This document shows positions 20,282-30,652 of a stretch of 64,000 nucleotides of DNA, one piece after another (position 1 is the stretch's first letter; every line of letters begins with the position of its first letter). Where the stretch lies: positions 184,226-248,225 of the forward strand of contig NZ_PDHO01000007.1 of assembly GCF_002887815.1 (NCBI RefSeq). The letters are read 5' to 3'. This DNA comes from Mycobacterium sp. ENV421. Its GTDB lineage: Bacteria > Actinomycetota > Actinomycetes > Mycobacteriales > Mycobacteriaceae. Both the position numbers and the translations under genes were made by a program. Below the pieces are notes generated by a model, which was not told the origin of the DNA, ran no database searches, and saw only the letters and a list, made by a program, of their open reading frames with translations.

Positions 20282-20845
20282 ATGACTACCGCAGAAAAAG
20301 TTCAGCCCCGGCTGAAGGCGCGCTACCGCGAAGAAATCAAGGACGCGCTCAACAACGAGTTCAACTACGCCAACGTCATGCAGATCCCCGGCGTGGTCAA
20401 GGTCGTCGTGAACATGGGTGTCGGTGACGCCGCCCGCGACGCCAAGCTGATCAACGGCGCGGTCAACGACCTGGCGCTGATCACCGGTCAGAAGCCGGAG
20501 ATCCGCAAGGCCCGCAAGTCGATCGCACAGTTCAAGCTGCGCGAAGGCATGCCGATCGGTGCGCGGGTCACGCTGCGCGGCGACCGGATGTGGGAGTTCC
20601 TGGACCGGCTGGTGTCGATCGCGCTGCCGCGTATCCGCGACTTCCGCGGCCTGAGCCCCAAGCAGTTCGACGGCCACGGCAACTACACCTTCGGACTCGC
20701 CGAGCAGTCGGTGTTCCACGAGATCGACGTCGATTCGATCGACCGTCCGCGCGGCATGGACATCACCGTCGTCACCTCGGCGACCAACGACGACGAAGGT
20801 CGGGCGCTGCTGCGCGCGCTGGGCTTCCCCTTCAAGGAGAACTGA
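20282..20845 (+). CDS. rplE: 50S ribosomal protein L5
   Basis: 187 residues with the L5 signatures [20 protein letters not shown] and [21 protein letters not shown]. It binds 5S rRNA in the central protuberance. ATG 20282 is used. The gene lies 5 bp after rplX and 4 bp before rpsN. Confidence 0.98.
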   Translation: MTTAEKVQPRLKARYREEIKDALNNEFNYANVMQIPGVVKVVVNMGVGDAARDAKLINGAVNDLALITGQKPEIRKARKSIAQFKLREGMPIGARVTLRGDRMWEFLDRLVSIALPRIRDFRGLSPKQFDGHGNYTFGLAEQSVFHEIDVDSIDRPRGMDITVVTSATNDDEGRALLRALGFPFKEN

Positions 20846-20849
20846 GCAG

Positions 20850-21035
20850 ATGGCAAAGAAGGCACTGGTCAACAAGGCCAATAAGAAGCCGAAGTTCGCC
20901 GTGCGGGCCTACACCCGCTGCAACAGGTGCGGACGCCCGCACGCCGTGTTCCGCAAGTTCGGCCTGTGCCGAATCTGCTTGCGCGAGATGGCCCATGCCG
21001 GCGAACTGCCCGGTGTGCAGAAGTCCAGCTGGTAA
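20850..21035 (+). CDS. rpsZ: 30S ribosomal protein S14, zinc-binding type Z
   Basis: The 61-residue short form carries four zinc ligands in [20 protein letters not shown]. Mycobacteria also have a longer zinc-free S14 elsewhere, which replaces this one under zinc starvation. This copy is therefore the zinc-replete form. It is often named rpsN in the spc operon. Confidence 0.97.
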   Translation: MAKKALVNKANKKPKFAVRAYTRCNRCGRPHAVFRKFGLCRICLREMAHAGELPGVQKSSW

Positions 21036-21123
21036 CAGACCCCTACAGAACAGGTGCGCAGCAGGCCCCCAAGGGAATCGACCCGAGTGGGAACCGTTGC
21101 GAGGAAGGTAGACAGGCCCAGTC

Positions 21124-21522
21124 ATGACTATGACGGACCCGATCGCAGACTTTTTGACACGTCTGCGTAACGCCAATTCGGCGTATCACGACGAAGTGAC
21201 CCTGCCGCACTCGAAGATCAAGGCGAACATCGCCGAGATCCTCAAGAGTGAGGGGTATATCAGCGATTTCCGCACCGAGGATGCTCGGGTCGGCAAGTCG
21301 CTTGTTGTCCAGCTCAAGTACGGCCCCAACCGGGAGCGCAGCCTCGCCGGGCTGCGCCGGGTGTCCAAGCCCGGTCTGCGGGTGTACGCGAAATCCACCA
21401 ATCTGCCGCGGGTTCTCGGTGGCCTGGGCGTGGCGATCATCTCCACGTCCTCCGGCCTGCTGACCGACCGCCAGGCGTCCCGACAGGGCGTGGGCGGCGA
21501 AGTCCTCGCTTACGTCTGGTAG
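21124..21522 (+). CDS. rpsH: 30S ribosomal protein S8
   Basis: 132 residues: [20 protein letters not shown] at the start and [20 protein letters not shown] with the rRNA-binding loop at the end. ATG 21124 gives MTMTDP and the ATG at 21130 gives MTDP; both are possible. The 88-bp gap after rpsZ shows no promoter I trust. Confidence 0.97.
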   Translation: MTMTDPIADFLTRLRNANSAYHDEVTLPHSKIKANIAEILKSEGYISDFRTEDARVGKSLVVQLKYGPNRERSLAGLRRVSKPGLRVYAKSTNLPRVLGGLGVAIISTSSGLLTDRQASRQGVGGEVLAYVW

Positions 21523-21543
21523 CGGGATAGGAGAAGCAGAACT

Positions 21544-22083
21544 ATGTCGCGTATTGGTAAGCAGCCGGTGGTCATTCCCGCCGGAGTTGATGTGACGATC
21601 GACGGTCAGAATCTGTCGGTCAAGGGCCCGAAGGGCACGCTGGAGCTCTCGATCGCCGAGCCGATCACCGTGTCGCGCAGCGACGACGGCGCGATCGTGG
21701 TGAGCCGGCCCGACGACGAGCGGCGCAGCCGTTCGCTGCACGGTCTGTCCCGCACGCTGGTGTCCAACCTGGTGACCGGTGTGACCCAGGGTTACACCAC
21801 GAAGATGGAGATCTTCGGCGTCGGTTACCGCGTCCAGCTCAAGGGCAGCAACCTCGAGTTCGCGCTCGGGTACAGCCATCCCGTGGTCATCGAGGCCCCG
21901 GAGGGCATCACCTTCGCGGTGGAGACGCCCACCAAGTTCTCGATCTCAGGTATCGACAAGCAGAAGGTCGGCCAGATCTCGGCGAACATCCGTCGGCTGC
22001 GCCGCCCGGACCCGTACAAGGGCAAGGGCGTGCGGTACGAGGGTGAGCAGATCCGCCGCAAGGTCGGAAAGACAGGTAAGTAA
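21544..22083 (+). CDS. rplF: 50S ribosomal protein L6
   Basis: 179 residues forming two similar domains. It begins [17 protein letters not shown] and ends in the conserved [21 protein letters not shown]. It binds near the sarcin-ricin loop. The Shine-Dalgarno AGGAGAAG precedes it. Confidence 0.98.
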   Translation: MSRIGKQPVVIPAGVDVTIDGQNLSVKGPKGTLELSIAEPITVSRSDDGAIVVSRPDDERRSRSLHGLSRTLVSNLVTGVTQGYTTKMEIFGVGYRVQLKGSNLEFALGYSHPVVIEAPEGITFAVETPTKFSISGIDKQKVGQISANIRRLRRPDPYKGKGVRYEGEQIRRKVGKTGK

Positions 22084-22086
22084 GCC

Positions 22087-22494
22087 ATGGCTCAAGCACA
22101 GAAGGCAGCCAACGATCGGACGCCGGTCGGCACGAGTGTCTCGGCCGCGCGCCGGGTTTCGCGCCTGCGTCGGCACAACCGGCTGCGTAAGAAGGTCGTC
22201 GGCACCGCCGAGCGGCCGCGTCTCGTGGTCAACCGCTCCTCGCGGCACATCCACGTGCAGCTCGTCAACGACGCCGAGGGTGTCACGGTCGCCGCAGCGT
22301 CGTCGATCGAGGCCGACGTCCGCGCCGTCGAGGGTGACAAGAAGGCCCACAGCGTGCGCGTCGGTCAGCTGATCGCCGAGCGTGCCAAGGCTGCAGGCGT
22401 CGAGGCCGTGGTGTTCGACCGCGGCGGCAACACCTACGGCGGCCGCATCGCGGCGCTGGCCGACGCGGCTCGCGAGAACGGACTCAAATTCTAA
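22087..22494 (+). CDS. rplR: 50S ribosomal protein L18
   Basis: 135 residues: [25 protein letters not shown], then the [13 protein letters not shown] core and the [24 protein letters not shown] ending. It binds 5S rRNA with L5. It starts 3 bp after rplF. Confidence 0.98.
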   Translation: MAQAQKAANDRTPVGTSVSAARRVSRLRRHNRLRKKVVGTAERPRLVVNRSSRHIHVQLVNDAEGVTVAAASSIEADVRAVEGDKKAHSVRVGQLIAERAKAAGVEAVVFDRGGNTYGGRIAALADAARENGLKF

Positions 22495-22519
22495 TGATGA
22501 ACAACGGAAGGACCGCATG

Positions 22520-23233
22520 ATGGCGGAGCAGACCGCAGCCGGCAGCGCGCCGGATACCGGCGCCCCCTCAGCCGGCACCCGTACCGACGTACAGCGCGGC
22601 GGACGTGACGACCGCGGTGGCCGTGGCCGCCGTGATGATCGTGGCGACCGCGGTGGACGTGGTGGCCGCGACGGCGGCGAGAAGAGCAACTACCTCGAGC
22701 GCGTCGTCACGATCAACCGGGTCTCCAAGGTGGTCAAGGGTGGTCGGCGCTTCAGCTTCACCGCCCTGGTCATCGTCGGTGACGGCAACGGTCTGGTCGG
22801 TGTCGGCTACGGCAAGGCCAAAGAGGTGCCCGCCGCGATCGCCAAGGGTGTCGAGGAAGCTCGCAAGAACTTCTTCCGCGTCCCGCTGATCGGTGGCACC
22901 GTCACCCATCCCGTGCAGGGCGAAGCCGCGGCCGGTGTCGTGATGCTGCGTCCGGCCAGCCCCGGTACCGGTGTCATCGCCGGTGGCGCGTGCCGTGCCG
23001 TGCTGGAATGCGCTGGCGTGCACGATGTTCTGGCCAAGTCGCTGGGCAGTGACAACGCGATCAACGTGGTGCATGCCACCGTTGCCGCGCTCAAGCTGCT
23101 GCAGCGTCCTGAAGAGGTGGCCGCTCGTCGCGGGCTGCCGATCGAAGATGTTGCGCCGGCAGGCATGCTGCGTGCGCGTCGGGAGAGCGAAGCGCTGGCT
23201 GCCGCAGCAGCGCGTGGTGAAGGAAGCGCATAA
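22520..23233 (+). CDS. rpsE: 30S ribosomal protein S5 with Arg/Gly-rich N-terminus
   Basis: About 237 residues. ATG 22520 gives MAEQT; ATG 22517 is three bases earlier, and GGAAGG (22506-22511) could serve either. The S5 core begins at [21 protein letters not shown] and includes the [20 protein letters not shown] segment. A 55-residue Gly/Arg/Asp-rich low-complexity N-terminus precedes it, as in other mycobacterial S5 proteins. S5 affects translational fidelity. Confidence 0.97.
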   Translation: MAEQTAAGSAPDTGAPSAGTRTDVQRGGRDDRGGRGRRDDRGDRGGRGGRDGGEKSNYLERVVTINRVSKVVKGGRRFSFTALVIVGDGNGLVGVGYGKAKEVPAAIAKGVEEARKNFFRVPLIGGTVTHPVQGEAAAGVVMLRPASPGTGVIAGGACRAVLECAGVHDVLAKSLGSDNAINVVHATVAALKLLQRPEEVAARRGLPIEDVAPAGMLRARRESEALAAAAARGEGSA

Positions 23234-23235
23234 CC

Positions 23236-23430
23236 ATGGCAGAGCTGAAGATCACCCAGGTGCGCGGCACTATCGGTGCCCGCTGGAAGCAGCGTGAAAG
23301 CCTGCGGACCCTGGGTCTGAGGAAGATTCGCCAGACGGTGGTTCGCGAGGACAACCCGCAGACGCGCGGCCTGATCAAGGCTGTGCACCACCTCGTTGAA
23401 GTAGAAGAAGTGGTTGAGGCTAAATCATGA
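23236..23430 (+). CDS. rpmD: 50S ribosomal protein L30
   Basis: A 64-residue protein: [28 protein letters not shown] then [23 protein letters not shown]. It begins 2 bp after the rpsE stop, and its TGA overlaps the rplO ATG (ATGA). Confidence 0.97.
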   Translation: MAELKITQVRGTIGARWKQRESLRTLGLRKIRQTVVREDNPQTRGLIKAVHHLVEVEEVVEAKS

Positions 23431-23870
23431 GCGTCATCAAGCTGCACGACCTGAAGCCGGCTCCCGGCTCCAAGACCGCGAAGACTCGCGTCGGTCGCGG
23501 TGAGGGCTCCAAGGGCAAGACGGCCGGTCGTGGCACCAAGGGCACCAAGGCCCGCAAGAACGTGCCGGTGACCTTCGAGGGCGGGCAGATGCCGATCCAC
23601 ATGCGGCTGCCCAAGCTCAAGGGTTTCCGTAACCGGTTCCGCACCGAGTACGCCGTCGTCAACGTCGGCGACCTGAACAAGGCCTTCCCGGAGGGCGGCA
23701 CCGTCGGTGTCGACGACCTGGTGGCCAAGGGCCTCGTTCGCAAGAACGTGCTCGTCAAGGTCCTCGGCGACGGCAAGCTGACCGCCAAGGTCGACATCAC
23801 CGCACACAAGTTCAGTGGCAGTGCCCGTGAGGCCATCACCGCTGCAGGCGGTTCGGTCACCGAGCTCTGA
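23427..23870 (+). CDS. rplO: 50S ribosomal protein L15
   Basis: 147 residues: [22 protein letters not shown], the glycine/lysine-rich RNA-binding region, then [16 protein letters not shown]. It is the last gene of this ribosomal block. secY, which usually follows, lies 6.8 kb away behind sppA and the methyltransferases, as in M. tuberculosis. Confidence 0.98.
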   Translation: MSVIKLHDLKPAPGSKTAKTRVGRGEGSKGKTAGRGTKGTKARKNVPVTFEGGQMPIHMRLPKLKGFRNRFRTEYAVVNVGDLNKAFPEGGTVGVDDLVAKGLVRKNVLVKVLGDGKLTAKVDITAHKFSGSAREAITAAGGSVTEL

Positions 23871-23887
23871 CCTAGATCCACGAAGAG

Positions 23888-23922
23888 GCCCCCGCCGCGC
23901 ATTGCGTGTCGGGGGCTTTTTT
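23888..23922 (+). terminator. Rho-independent terminator of the spc operon
   Basis: GCCCCCG (23888-23894) pairs with CGGGGGC (23910-23916), with extra GC pairing inside, followed by six T residues. The stem also faces the convergent oxidoreductase gene that ends at 23929. Confidence 0.88.
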
Positions 23923-23928
23923 CGTTGT

Positions 23929-24858
23929 TCAGCTCAGCTGCGGAATGACTTCAGCGGCAAGACGTTCCATCTGCTCGCGATCCTCGGCCAGGCTCGCGCC
24001 GACCGGGTGCAACAAGAGCGTCTGCGCGCCGGCGTCGATCACCTCGCGCAGACCGCGCACGACATCCGACACCGTGCCGGATACCGGAACCGCGTCCACG
24101 CCGGGCATCGAACCGTAGATCCGGCGCAGACCGGCCAGCACCCGCTCGCGCGCTCTGGCGGCGTCGTCGTCGACGATCAGGTAGACCCGCTTGCCGATCC
24201 GGAAAGCGTTCGGATCCTTGTGCTGCTCGGCCAATTCGGTGCGCACAGTCTGCACGGCGGTCGCGAAGTTCGCCGTCGTCGAGGATCCCGCACCCATGAA
24301 CGCGTCGCCGTGGCGCACCGCGCGGGCGATCGCGCGAGGGGCATTGGCGCCGAACCAGATCGGCGGGTGTGGCCGCTGCACGGGCTTGGGCGCGATCGGC
24401 AGATCATCGACGTCCCGGAACCGGCCGTGAAACGTCACCCGCGGCTCGTCGGACCACGCCGCCTTCATCAACTGCAGGCCTTCGGTGAAGCTGCTGATGA
24501 ATGTGGCCGGGTCGACGCCGAACGCCTCGAACTTTCGCCGGCCACCGCCGGGCGCCACACCGAGTTCCAGGCGCCCATGGCTGAGCCGGTCCACGGCGGT
24601 CACCGTCGAGGCCAGCTGCAGCGGGTCGTGCAGGGAGGTGATCAACACGGCGACCCCCAGCCGCAGGGTGGTGGTGCTCGCCGCGGCCCAGGCCAGCAGC
24701 TCCATCGGTGCGATCATCGGCGACGGGCCGATGATCTGCTCGATCGTCCAGCCGCCCTCGAAACCGAGGTCCTCGGCACGGGTCAGATAGCTCCGCAGCC
24801 CCTCGCCGTCGAAGCCGTCGACGTCGAACTGCGGTATCGAGATCGAGTACTTCACCAC
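23929..24858 (-). CDS. LLM-class F420-dependent oxidoreductase
   Basis: About 309 residues beginning VVKYSISIPQFDVDGF; two adjacent GTG codons (24858, 24855) are the likely starts. Luciferase-like TIM-barrel features are visible. They include AEDLGFEGGWTIEQIIG at the front, the strand ASTTTLRLGVAVLITSLHDPLQLAS, SHGRLELGVAPGGG, and HPPIWFGANAPRAIARAVRHGDAFMGAG. Mycobacterial members use coenzyme F420. The substrate is unknown. It is divergent from sppA with a gap of under 60 bp. Confidence 0.85.
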   Translation of the reverse strand: MVKYSISIPQFDVDGFDGEGLRSYLTRAEDLGFEGGWTIEQIIGPSPMIAPMELLAWAAASTTTLRLGVAVLITSLHDPLQLASTVTAVDRLSHGRLELGVAPGGGRRKFEAFGVDPATFISSFTEGLQLMKAAWSDEPRVTFHGRFRDVDDLPIAPKPVQRPHPPIWFGANAPRAIARAVRHGDAFMGAGSSTTANFATAVQTVRTELAEQHKDPNAFRIGKRVYLIVDDDAARARERVLAGLRRIYGSMPGVDAVPVSGTVSDVVRGLREVIDAGAQTLLLHPVGASLAEDREQMERLAAEVIPQLS

Positions 24859-24914
24859 TCCACCGTACGAGCGCACAGAAGGGCTGCAGCGCCGGCGTGG
24901 GTAACCTCGACTGT

Positions 24915-26720
24915 ATGTTCGCCTTCCTGCCCGCGATTCCGGGCGCTGACGACCTCCGCGACGCGCTGCGGCGCATCGACACCGCCCGGCACCACGGGGT
25001 GCCCGATGGCTGCATCCTGGAGCTCGACCTGCAGACGGTGCCGCCGGAGTCCAGCGGCTTCGACCCGCTGACCTTCATCACCGGTGGGGGCCGGACGATG
25101 CTGCTGCGCGACGCGGTCGCCGCGATCCATCGCGCGGCAGAGGATCCGCGGGTGGCGGGACTGATTGCCCGCGTTCAGCTTTCGGCCGCGCCGGCCGGAC
25201 CGGTGCAGGAACTGCGCGCTGCCATCGCCGCCTTCACCGAGACCAAGCCGTCGCTGGCGTGGGCCGAAACCTACCCAGGCACCTTGTCGTACTACCTGGC
25301 GTCGGCCTTCTCCGAGGTGTGGATGCAGCCGACGGGCACCGTCGGGCTGATCGGTTTCGCCACCAACGCCCTGTTTCTGCGCGACGCCCTGGACAAGGCC
25401 GGTATCGAGGCGCAGTTCGTGACGCGCGGCCAGTACAAGTCGGCAGCCAATCTGTTCACCCAGGACCACTACACCGACGCGCACCGCGAGGCCGATTCCC
25501 GGCTGATCGCGAGCCTGCACAGCCAGGTGTGGCAGGCCATCGCCGAGTCGCGGCACATCGACGTCGCGGCGGTCGACGAACTGGCCAACCAGGCGCCGCT
25601 GCTGCGTGACGCCGCGGTCGACGGACACCTGGTCGACCGGATCGGCTTCCGCGACGAGGCGTACAGCCGGATCGCGGAACTCACCGGCCGGGAGGGTGTT
25701 TCGCCGGAATCCGGTGATGCCGACTCGGGTGACAACGCCCCGCCACGGTTGTATCTGTCCCGCTACGCGCACGCCGGGAAGGGTGGTCCCGCGGTGCCGA
25801 TGCCGTCGGTGCCGGGCCGCAAGAAGCGGCCCAGGATTGCGGTGGTCACCGTCTCCGGGTCGATCGTCAGTGGCCGCGGCGGCCCGCAGGGCCTGCCGAT
25901 CGGACGGTCCAGCGCCGGCGGCGACACCATCGGAGCGGCGTTGCGCGAGGTCGCCGCCGACGGCGACGTCGACGCGGTGGTCGTGCGGGTGGACAGTCCC
26001 GGCGGCTCGGTGACGGGCTCGGAGACGATGTGGCGGGAGGTGAAGCGCCTGCGCGCCAAGGGCAAGCCGGTGGTGGCCTCGATGGGCGCGGTCGCCGCAT
26101 CGGGCGGTTACTACGTCGCGATGGCCGCCGACGCCATCGTCGCGAACCCGGGCACCATCACCGGGTCGATTGGTGTGCTGACCGGCAAGCTGGTGGCCCG
26201 GGGGCTGAAGGAGCGCCTGGGGGTCGGCTCGGACAGTGTGCGCACCAACGACAACGCCGACGCGTGGTCGGTCAATGCGCCGTTCACCCCGGAACAGCAG
26301 GCACTGGTGGAGGCCGAGGCGGATCTGTTCTACACCGACTTCGTGCAGCGGGTGGCCGAGGCCCGGCACATGTCCGTCGAGGCGGTCGAGGCGGTGGCGC
26401 AGGGCCGGGTGTGGACCGGTGCCGATGCCCTCGAGCACGGCCTGGTCGACGAACTCGGTGGGCTGCGGACGGCGGTGCGACGGGCCAAGGTGCTCGCCGG
26501 GATCGACGCCGACACCAAGGCCGAACTGGTCAGCTATCCCAGCTCGTCGCTGCGGGACTTCCTGCGTCCCAAGCCTTCGTCGCAGCCGGCCGCGGCCTCA
26601 CTGCCGGAAGCCATCGCGGTGCTGATGGGCCAGTCCATCAGGGGCGTGGTCGATCAGAGCGAGCGTGCGCTGACCGGAACCAGTGCGCTGTGGCTGGGGT
26701 TCAACCCAGAGTGGCGCTGA
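24915..26720 (+). CDS. sppA: Signal peptide peptidase SppA (protease IV, 67-kDa type)
   Basis: The 601-residue protein has two tandem peptidase S49 domains. The N-terminal domain provides the general base Lys in [10 protein letters not shown]. The C-terminal domain begins at [14 protein letters not shown] and carries the nucleophile in [16 protein letters not shown]. It degrades leftover signal peptides at the membrane. No strong N-terminal membrane helix is obvious with ATG 24915. It matches the gene between rplO and the methyltransferases in M. tuberculosis. It overlaps the convergent methyltransferase gene by 20 bp. Confidence 0.92.
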   Translation: MFAFLPAIPGADDLRDALRRIDTARHHGVPDGCILELDLQTVPPESSGFDPLTFITGGGRTMLLRDAVAAIHRAAEDPRVAGLIARVQLSAAPAGPVQELRAAIAAFTETKPSLAWAETYPGTLSYYLASAFSEVWMQPTGTVGLIGFATNALFLRDALDKAGIEAQFVTRGQYKSAANLFTQDHYTDAHREADSRLIASLHSQVWQAIAESRHIDVAAVDELANQAPLLRDAAVDGHLVDRIGFRDEAYSRIAELTGREGVSPESGDADSGDNAPPRLYLSRYAHAGKGGPAVPMPSVPGRKKRPRIAVVTVSGSIVSGRGGPQGLPIGRSSAGGDTIGAALREVAADGDVDAVVVRVDSPGGSVTGSETMWREVKRLRAKGKPVVASMGAVAASGGYYVAMAADAIVANPGTITGSIGVLTGKLVARGLKERLGVGSDSVRTNDNADAWSVNAPFTPEQQALVEAEADLFYTDFVQRVAEARHMSVEAVEAVAQGRVWTGADALEHGLVDELGGLRTAVRRAKVLAGIDADTKAELVSYPSSSLRDFLRPKPSSQPAAASLPEAIAVLMGQSIRGVVDQSERALTGTSALWLGFNPEWR

Positions 26721-27618
26721 CGTAGACGATTTCGCCGAACGGGTCGTTGTCGTCCCGCTCGGGCCGGGCCGGCAGTCCGAGCTGGCGGAACAGCTCCTCG
26801 TCGGCCACCCCGGTGACGTCCCAACCCTTCCCGGTCAGGTACTCCATCACGTGGCTGCGGGGGCCGGCGTAGACCAGCGATCCCATGTCGATGTCCAGCC
26901 CCTGATCACGGGCCTGGGCTGTCATCGCCGTACCCTTCGACGGGTCGAAATCCATGATCCCGGGCACGAATTCGGTGGCCACCGCGCTGCCGGGTGCACT
27001 CAACTCGGTGATCGTGTCGAACAACCGGTCCTGAGCGTCGGACGGCAGATAGACCAGCAGTCCCTCGGCCAGCCACGCGGTGGGCAGGCTCGGATCGAAC
27101 CCGGCGGCGCGCAGGGCTGCGGGCCAGTCCTCGCGCAGATCGATGCCGACAGTGTGGCGCTGCACCGGGGGCTGCGCACCGAGGTCGTCGAACACGCCGG
27201 TCTTGAATGCGATGACGTCGGGCTGATCGATCTCGAACACCACGGTGCCCGACGGCCACGGCAGCCGGTATGCGCGGGCATCCAAACCGGACGCCAGGAT
27301 CACGACCTGCCGGATGCCGGTGCCGGTCGCCGAGCTGAAGTAGTCGTCGAAGAACTTGGCCCGCACGCCCATTGCGTCGATCATCGACTGCACGCGCTCG
27401 GGTGCGAGGTCGCCGAATGCCGAGGTGTCGAGTTCGCCGTCGATCATCTTGATGAAGAAGTCGATGCCGACCGCGCGAACAAGTGGATCGGCGAACGGGT
27501 CGTTGACGAGCTGGCGCGGGTCCTTGGTGGCCAGCGCGCGGCCGGCGGCCACGGCTGTCGCGGTGGCGCCGACGCTGGAGGTCAGGTCCCAGCTGTCGTC
27601 ATCGGTGCGTGTCATCAC
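26701..27618 (-). CDS. SAM-dependent methyltransferase, TIGR00027 family (copy 1)
   Basis: 305 residues. It begins with the family hallmark [23 protein letters not shown], followed by [13 protein letters not shown]. The SAM-binding region contains [31 protein letters not shown], and [22 protein letters not shown] follows. The family belongs to the leucine carboxyl methyltransferase superfamily and is greatly expanded in mycobacteria; substrates are mostly unknown. It is the last of four tandem paralogues, coupled to copy 2 by a 4-bp overlap. Confidence 0.88.
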   Translation of the reverse strand: MMTRTDDDSWDLTSSVGATATAVAAGRALATKDPRQLVNDPFADPLVRAVGIDFFIKMIDGELDTSAFGDLAPERVQSMIDAMGVRAKFFDDYFSSATGTGIRQVVILASGLDARAYRLPWPSGTVVFEIDQPDVIAFKTGVFDDLGAQPPVQRHTVGIDLREDWPAALRAAGFDPSLPTAWLAEGLLVYLPSDAQDRLFDTITELSAPGSAVATEFVPGIMDFDPSKGTAMTAQARDQGLDIDMGSLVYAGPRSHVMEYLTGKGWDVTGVADEELFRQLGLPARPERDDNDPFGEIVYVSATLG

Positions 27619-28541
27619 TGCTCCTGTGCTCGGGTCGCGGTCAGGTAACCGGTGCTGTCGCTGAACTGCACCAGTGTTTCGTCGTCGGGCATGTCAAAGC
27701 CGTTGGCGGCGTAGGACTCCCGGGTGCTCACCGTGCTGATGCGCCACCCGCGTTCGGCCAGGTAGTCTCCTGCCGAGTTGCGCTCGCCGTCGTAGAACAG
27801 GGCAGGCAGATCGATGTCGGAGCCGATCTGTGCCGAGTACTTCTTGAACCGGTCGCGCCAGCTGTCCGGCAGTGTCATTCCCGCGGCCATGAATTCGGTG
27901 GCGAAACGGCTTCCCGGTGCCGACATCGCGGTGACGTTGTCCAGCAACCTGTCCTGCGCCTCGGGGGGTAGATAGATCAACAACCCTTCGGCGATCCACG
28001 CCGTCGGCTGGGAGACGTCGAAACCATGCTCCCGCAACGCCGTCGGCCAGTCGTCGCGGAGATCGACGGCGACGGTGCGGCGATCGGCGGTGGGCGAAAC
28101 TCCCAGATCGGTCATCACGCGGGTCTTGAACTCGATGACCTGAGGCTGGTCCAGCTCGAAGACCACCGAGCCGGCCGGCCAGCTCATCCGGTATGCGCGG
28201 GTGTCGAGGCCCGACGCCAGGATGACCGCCTGGGTGATGCCGTCACGGGCAGCGTTGGTGAACACGTCGTCGAAAAACCGGGTGCGCACCGCGATCTGCT
28301 CGGTCATCCGGCGGCGGTTGAGCATCGGGTCGTCCTCGATGTTGGCCTCGCCGTTGGCGACCCGGATGAGGGACTCCACGCCGACGGCCTTGACGAGTGC
28401 GTCGGCGTACGGGTCGTGGATGAGAGCGTCCGGGCCGCGGGAGGCCAGCGCGCGCGACGCCGCCACCGATGTCGCGGTGGCGCCGACGCTGGACCCCAGG
28501 TCCCAGGTGTCGCCGTCGTAGCGGGTGTGTGTCTGGCTCAT
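27615..28541 (-). CDS. SAM-dependent methyltransferase, TIGR00027 family (copy 2)
   Basis: 308 residues, with [23 protein letters not shown] and [13 protein letters not shown] at the N-terminus, the SAM-site segment [20 protein letters not shown], and [22 protein letters not shown]. It differs most from the others in the insert around [10 protein letters not shown] and in the C-terminus. It overlaps copy 1 (ATGA) and lies 4 bp after copy 3. Confidence 0.88.
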   Translation of the reverse strand: MSQTHTRYDGDTWDLGSSVGATATSVAASRALASRGPDALIHDPYADALVKAVGVESLIRVANGEANIEDDPMLNRRRMTEQIAVRTRFFDDVFTNAARDGITQAVILASGLDTRAYRMSWPAGSVVFELDQPQVIEFKTRVMTDLGVSPTADRRTVAVDLRDDWPTALREHGFDVSQPTAWIAEGLLIYLPPEAQDRLLDNVTAMSAPGSRFATEFMAAGMTLPDSWRDRFKKYSAQIGSDIDLPALFYDGERNSAGDYLAERGWRISTVSTRESYAANGFDMPDDETLVQFSDSTGYLTATRAQEQ

Positions 28542-28545
28542 GGTG

Positions 28546-29451
28546 TTACTTCCGGATTGCGGTGACGGACACGGAGTTCCGTAGTGATTCGGTCAGGGTG
28601 GTCTCGGGGAAGGGCCGTCCGTACGCGGCGAACAGGTCTGCGCGCGCCTGGGAGCCGACCTGCCAGCCCTGCTGTTCGAGATAGCCGATGACGGGGTTGC
28701 GTTCCCCGTCGTAGAACAGGTCGGACATGTTGATGTCCAGGCCTCGTTCGCGCCATTGGTCGCTGATCGCTTTGGAACGGTCGGCCAGACCGCGGCCGCC
28801 GTCCGGGTGGTATTCGGTGGCGATCCGGCTGCCGGGTGCCGACAGCGCGGTGATGTTGTCGAACAACCGGTCCTGGGCCTCCGGCGGTAGATAGACCAGC
28901 AGGCCTTCGGCGCTCCAGGCGGTGGGCAAGGTGGCGTCGAAACCGTTGGCTCGCAGCGCTGCCGGCCAATCGTCGCGCAGGTCGACGCTGACCGTGCGCA
29001 GGTCCGCGGTGGGGGAGGCGCCGAGCGCGGCCAGCGTCTCGGTCTTGAAGTCGATGACCTGGGGCTGGTCGATCTCGTAGACGACGGTGCCCGCCGGCCA
29101 GTCCAGCCGATACGACCGGGAGTCCAAGCCGGAGGCCAGGATGACCGCCTGCCGCACTCCTGCGGCGGCTGCAGTCAGGAAGAAGTCGTCGAAGAAGCGG
29201 GTTCGCACCGCCATCACATCGGTCATCACCCGGGCGGTCTCGGCACCGTCCATGGCTGCCATGTTGATGTCGCCGTCGACCATCTTCGTGAAGACGTCGA
29301 TCCCGACTGCGCGGACCAGAGGCGCGGCGAACGGATCGTCGATCAGTGCGTTCTCTTCGCGGCTGGCCACCGCGCGGGCGGCGGCCACCATGGTGGCGGT
29401 GGTGCCGACGCTGGTGGCCAGGTCCCAGGAGTCGGAGTCGCTGCGGCTCAT
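28546..29451 (-). CDS. SAM-dependent methyltransferase, TIGR00027 family (copy 3)
   Basis: 301 residues with [36 protein letters not shown] and [42 protein letters not shown] is shared closely with copy 4. The gene ends 4 bp before copy 2 and overlaps copy 4 by 4 bp, so all four are probably one transcript. No substrate can be named. Confidence 0.88.
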   Translation of the reverse strand: MSRSDSDSWDLATSVGTTATMVAAARAVASREENALIDDPFAAPLVRAVGIDVFTKMVDGDINMAAMDGAETARVMTDVMAVRTRFFDDFFLTAAAAGVRQAVILASGLDSRSYRLDWPAGTVVYEIDQPQVIDFKTETLAALGASPTADLRTVSVDLRDDWPAALRANGFDATLPTAWSAEGLLVYLPPEAQDRLFDNITALSAPGSRIATEYHPDGGRGLADRSKAISDQWRERGLDINMSDLFYDGERNPVIGYLEQQGWQVGSQARADLFAAYGRPFPETTLTESLRNSVSVTAIRK

Positions 29452-30368
29452 CGGGCGCCGCCGTAGATGGCGCTGAGGTAGTAGAGCTTGCCCATCGGCT
29501 CGTCGTCATCGAAGGTCCCGCGCCGGCCGGCGGCCAGCAGGTCGTTGACCGGGGAGCGGTCGACCTGCCATCCGTGGTCGGCCAGGTAGTCGCTGGCCTC
29601 GTTGCGCTCGCCCAGGTAGACCAGCGAGCCGAAGTCGAGGTCGAAGCCGTTGTCGCGCCAGTGCGCGGAGATGGTCTCCATCTTTTCGCGCGACTCTTCC
29701 TGTTCGTCGGGATTCGACGGCGGCGCGGTGTCGATGGCCATCCGGCTCTCGGGAGCGGACAGCTCGGTGACGGTGTCCAGCAGACGGTCCTGCGCGTCCG
29801 GCGGCAGGTAGCCCAGCAGACCCTCGGCGCTCCATGCGGTGGGCGCCTGTGGGTCGAAGCCGGCCTCGCGCAGCGCGGTGGCCCAGTCGTTGCGCAGATC
29901 CATCGCCACCGGCCTGCGGTCACACGTCGGTGCGGCGCCCTGCTCGGCCAGCGTCTGGGTCTTGAATGCGATGACGTCGGGCTGGTCGATCTCGTAGACG
30001 ACCATGCCGGCCGGCCAGTCCAGGCGGTAGGCGCGCGAGTCGAGGCCGGAGGCGAGGATGACGACCTGGCGGACACCGGCGTCGGCGGCGTCCTGGAAGA
30101 ACTCGTCGAAGAATTTCGTGCGCACCGCCATGTTGTCGGTCATCCGGGTGACGCCCATGGCGCTCTGGTCGTCCGGGGTGGGCAGGTCGCCGGTGGCCAT
30201 CTTGGTGAAGAAGTCGATGCCGACGGCGCGCACCAGGGGTTCGGCGAACGGGTCGTCGATCAAGGGGTCGCGCTCCCGGCTCGCTGCGGCGCGGGCGGCG
30301 GCGACCAGCGTCGCGGTCGCACCCACGCTGGAGGCCAGGTCCCAAGTGTCGTTGTCCGTACGCGTCAT
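29448..30368 (-). CDS. SAM-dependent methyltransferase, TIGR00027 family (copy 4, first in operon)
   Basis: 306 residues with [56 protein letters not shown] and [22 protein letters not shown]. It is the promoter-proximal member of the tandem set. A TATAAA box lies about 23 bp upstream of its ATG. Similarity to copy 3 in motif wording suggests recent local duplication. Confidence 0.88.
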   Translation of the reverse strand: MTRTDNDTWDLASSVGATATLVAAARAAASRERDPLIDDPFAEPLVRAVGIDFFTKMATGDLPTPDDQSAMGVTRMTDNMAVRTKFFDEFFQDAADAGVRQVVILASGLDSRAYRLDWPAGMVVYEIDQPDVIAFKTQTLAEQGAAPTCDRRPVAMDLRNDWATALREAGFDPQAPTAWSAEGLLGYLPPDAQDRLLDTVTELSAPESRMAIDTAPPSNPDEQEESREKMETISAHWRDNGFDLDFGSLVYLGERNEASDYLADHGWQVDRSPVNDLLAAGRRGTFDDDEPMGKLYYLSAIYGGAR

Positions 30369-30390
30369 CGTTTGACCCTCACTGCCGCCA

Positions 30391-30407
30391 TTTATACTTA
30401 GCTGAGT
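30391..30407 (-). promoter_or_regulatory. Candidate promoter and imperfect palindrome before the methyltransferases
   Basis: Read on the minus strand, TATAAA (30396-30391) is a good -10 element for the methyltransferase operon. Immediately upstream the plus strand reads ACTTAGCTGAGT (30396-30407). This is an inverted repeat with one mismatched pair and could be an operator. No good -35 is visible. Confidence 0.35.
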
Positions 30408-30652
30408 TAACCACTATCGACTGTACGTTGTTCCCGCTGTGCGATTCCTGAGCGCGCGGCGGCCGGCGGTGGCCTTGATCCGCGGATTCCCGCCCTGCCT
30501 GGGCCAACTGTTACTCTCGTAGACTGTTTGAGCGAGCGGTGCCGCAGGCGGAAATCCTGGCGGCGATCGGCGCAAGGCAGGATTACCCGAACGCTGGCCA
30601 GGCCAGCCCCAATGGCACGCTGTGACTCACGTCCGGCTGCCCAGGAGGAAGA
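30408..30652 (+). promoter_or_regulatory. secY upstream region with a -10-like box
   Basis: This 245-bp gap holds no credible gene. TAGACT at 30520-30525 is the best -10 candidate for secY, without a matching -35. A strong ribosome site (AGGAGGAAGA) sits just before the secY GTG. Confidence 0.35.

Noticed and set aside
24852..26438. A 528-codon minus-strand frame under sppA
   Set aside because: Antisense frame with composition typical of GC-rich shadows. The sppA strand has all motifs.
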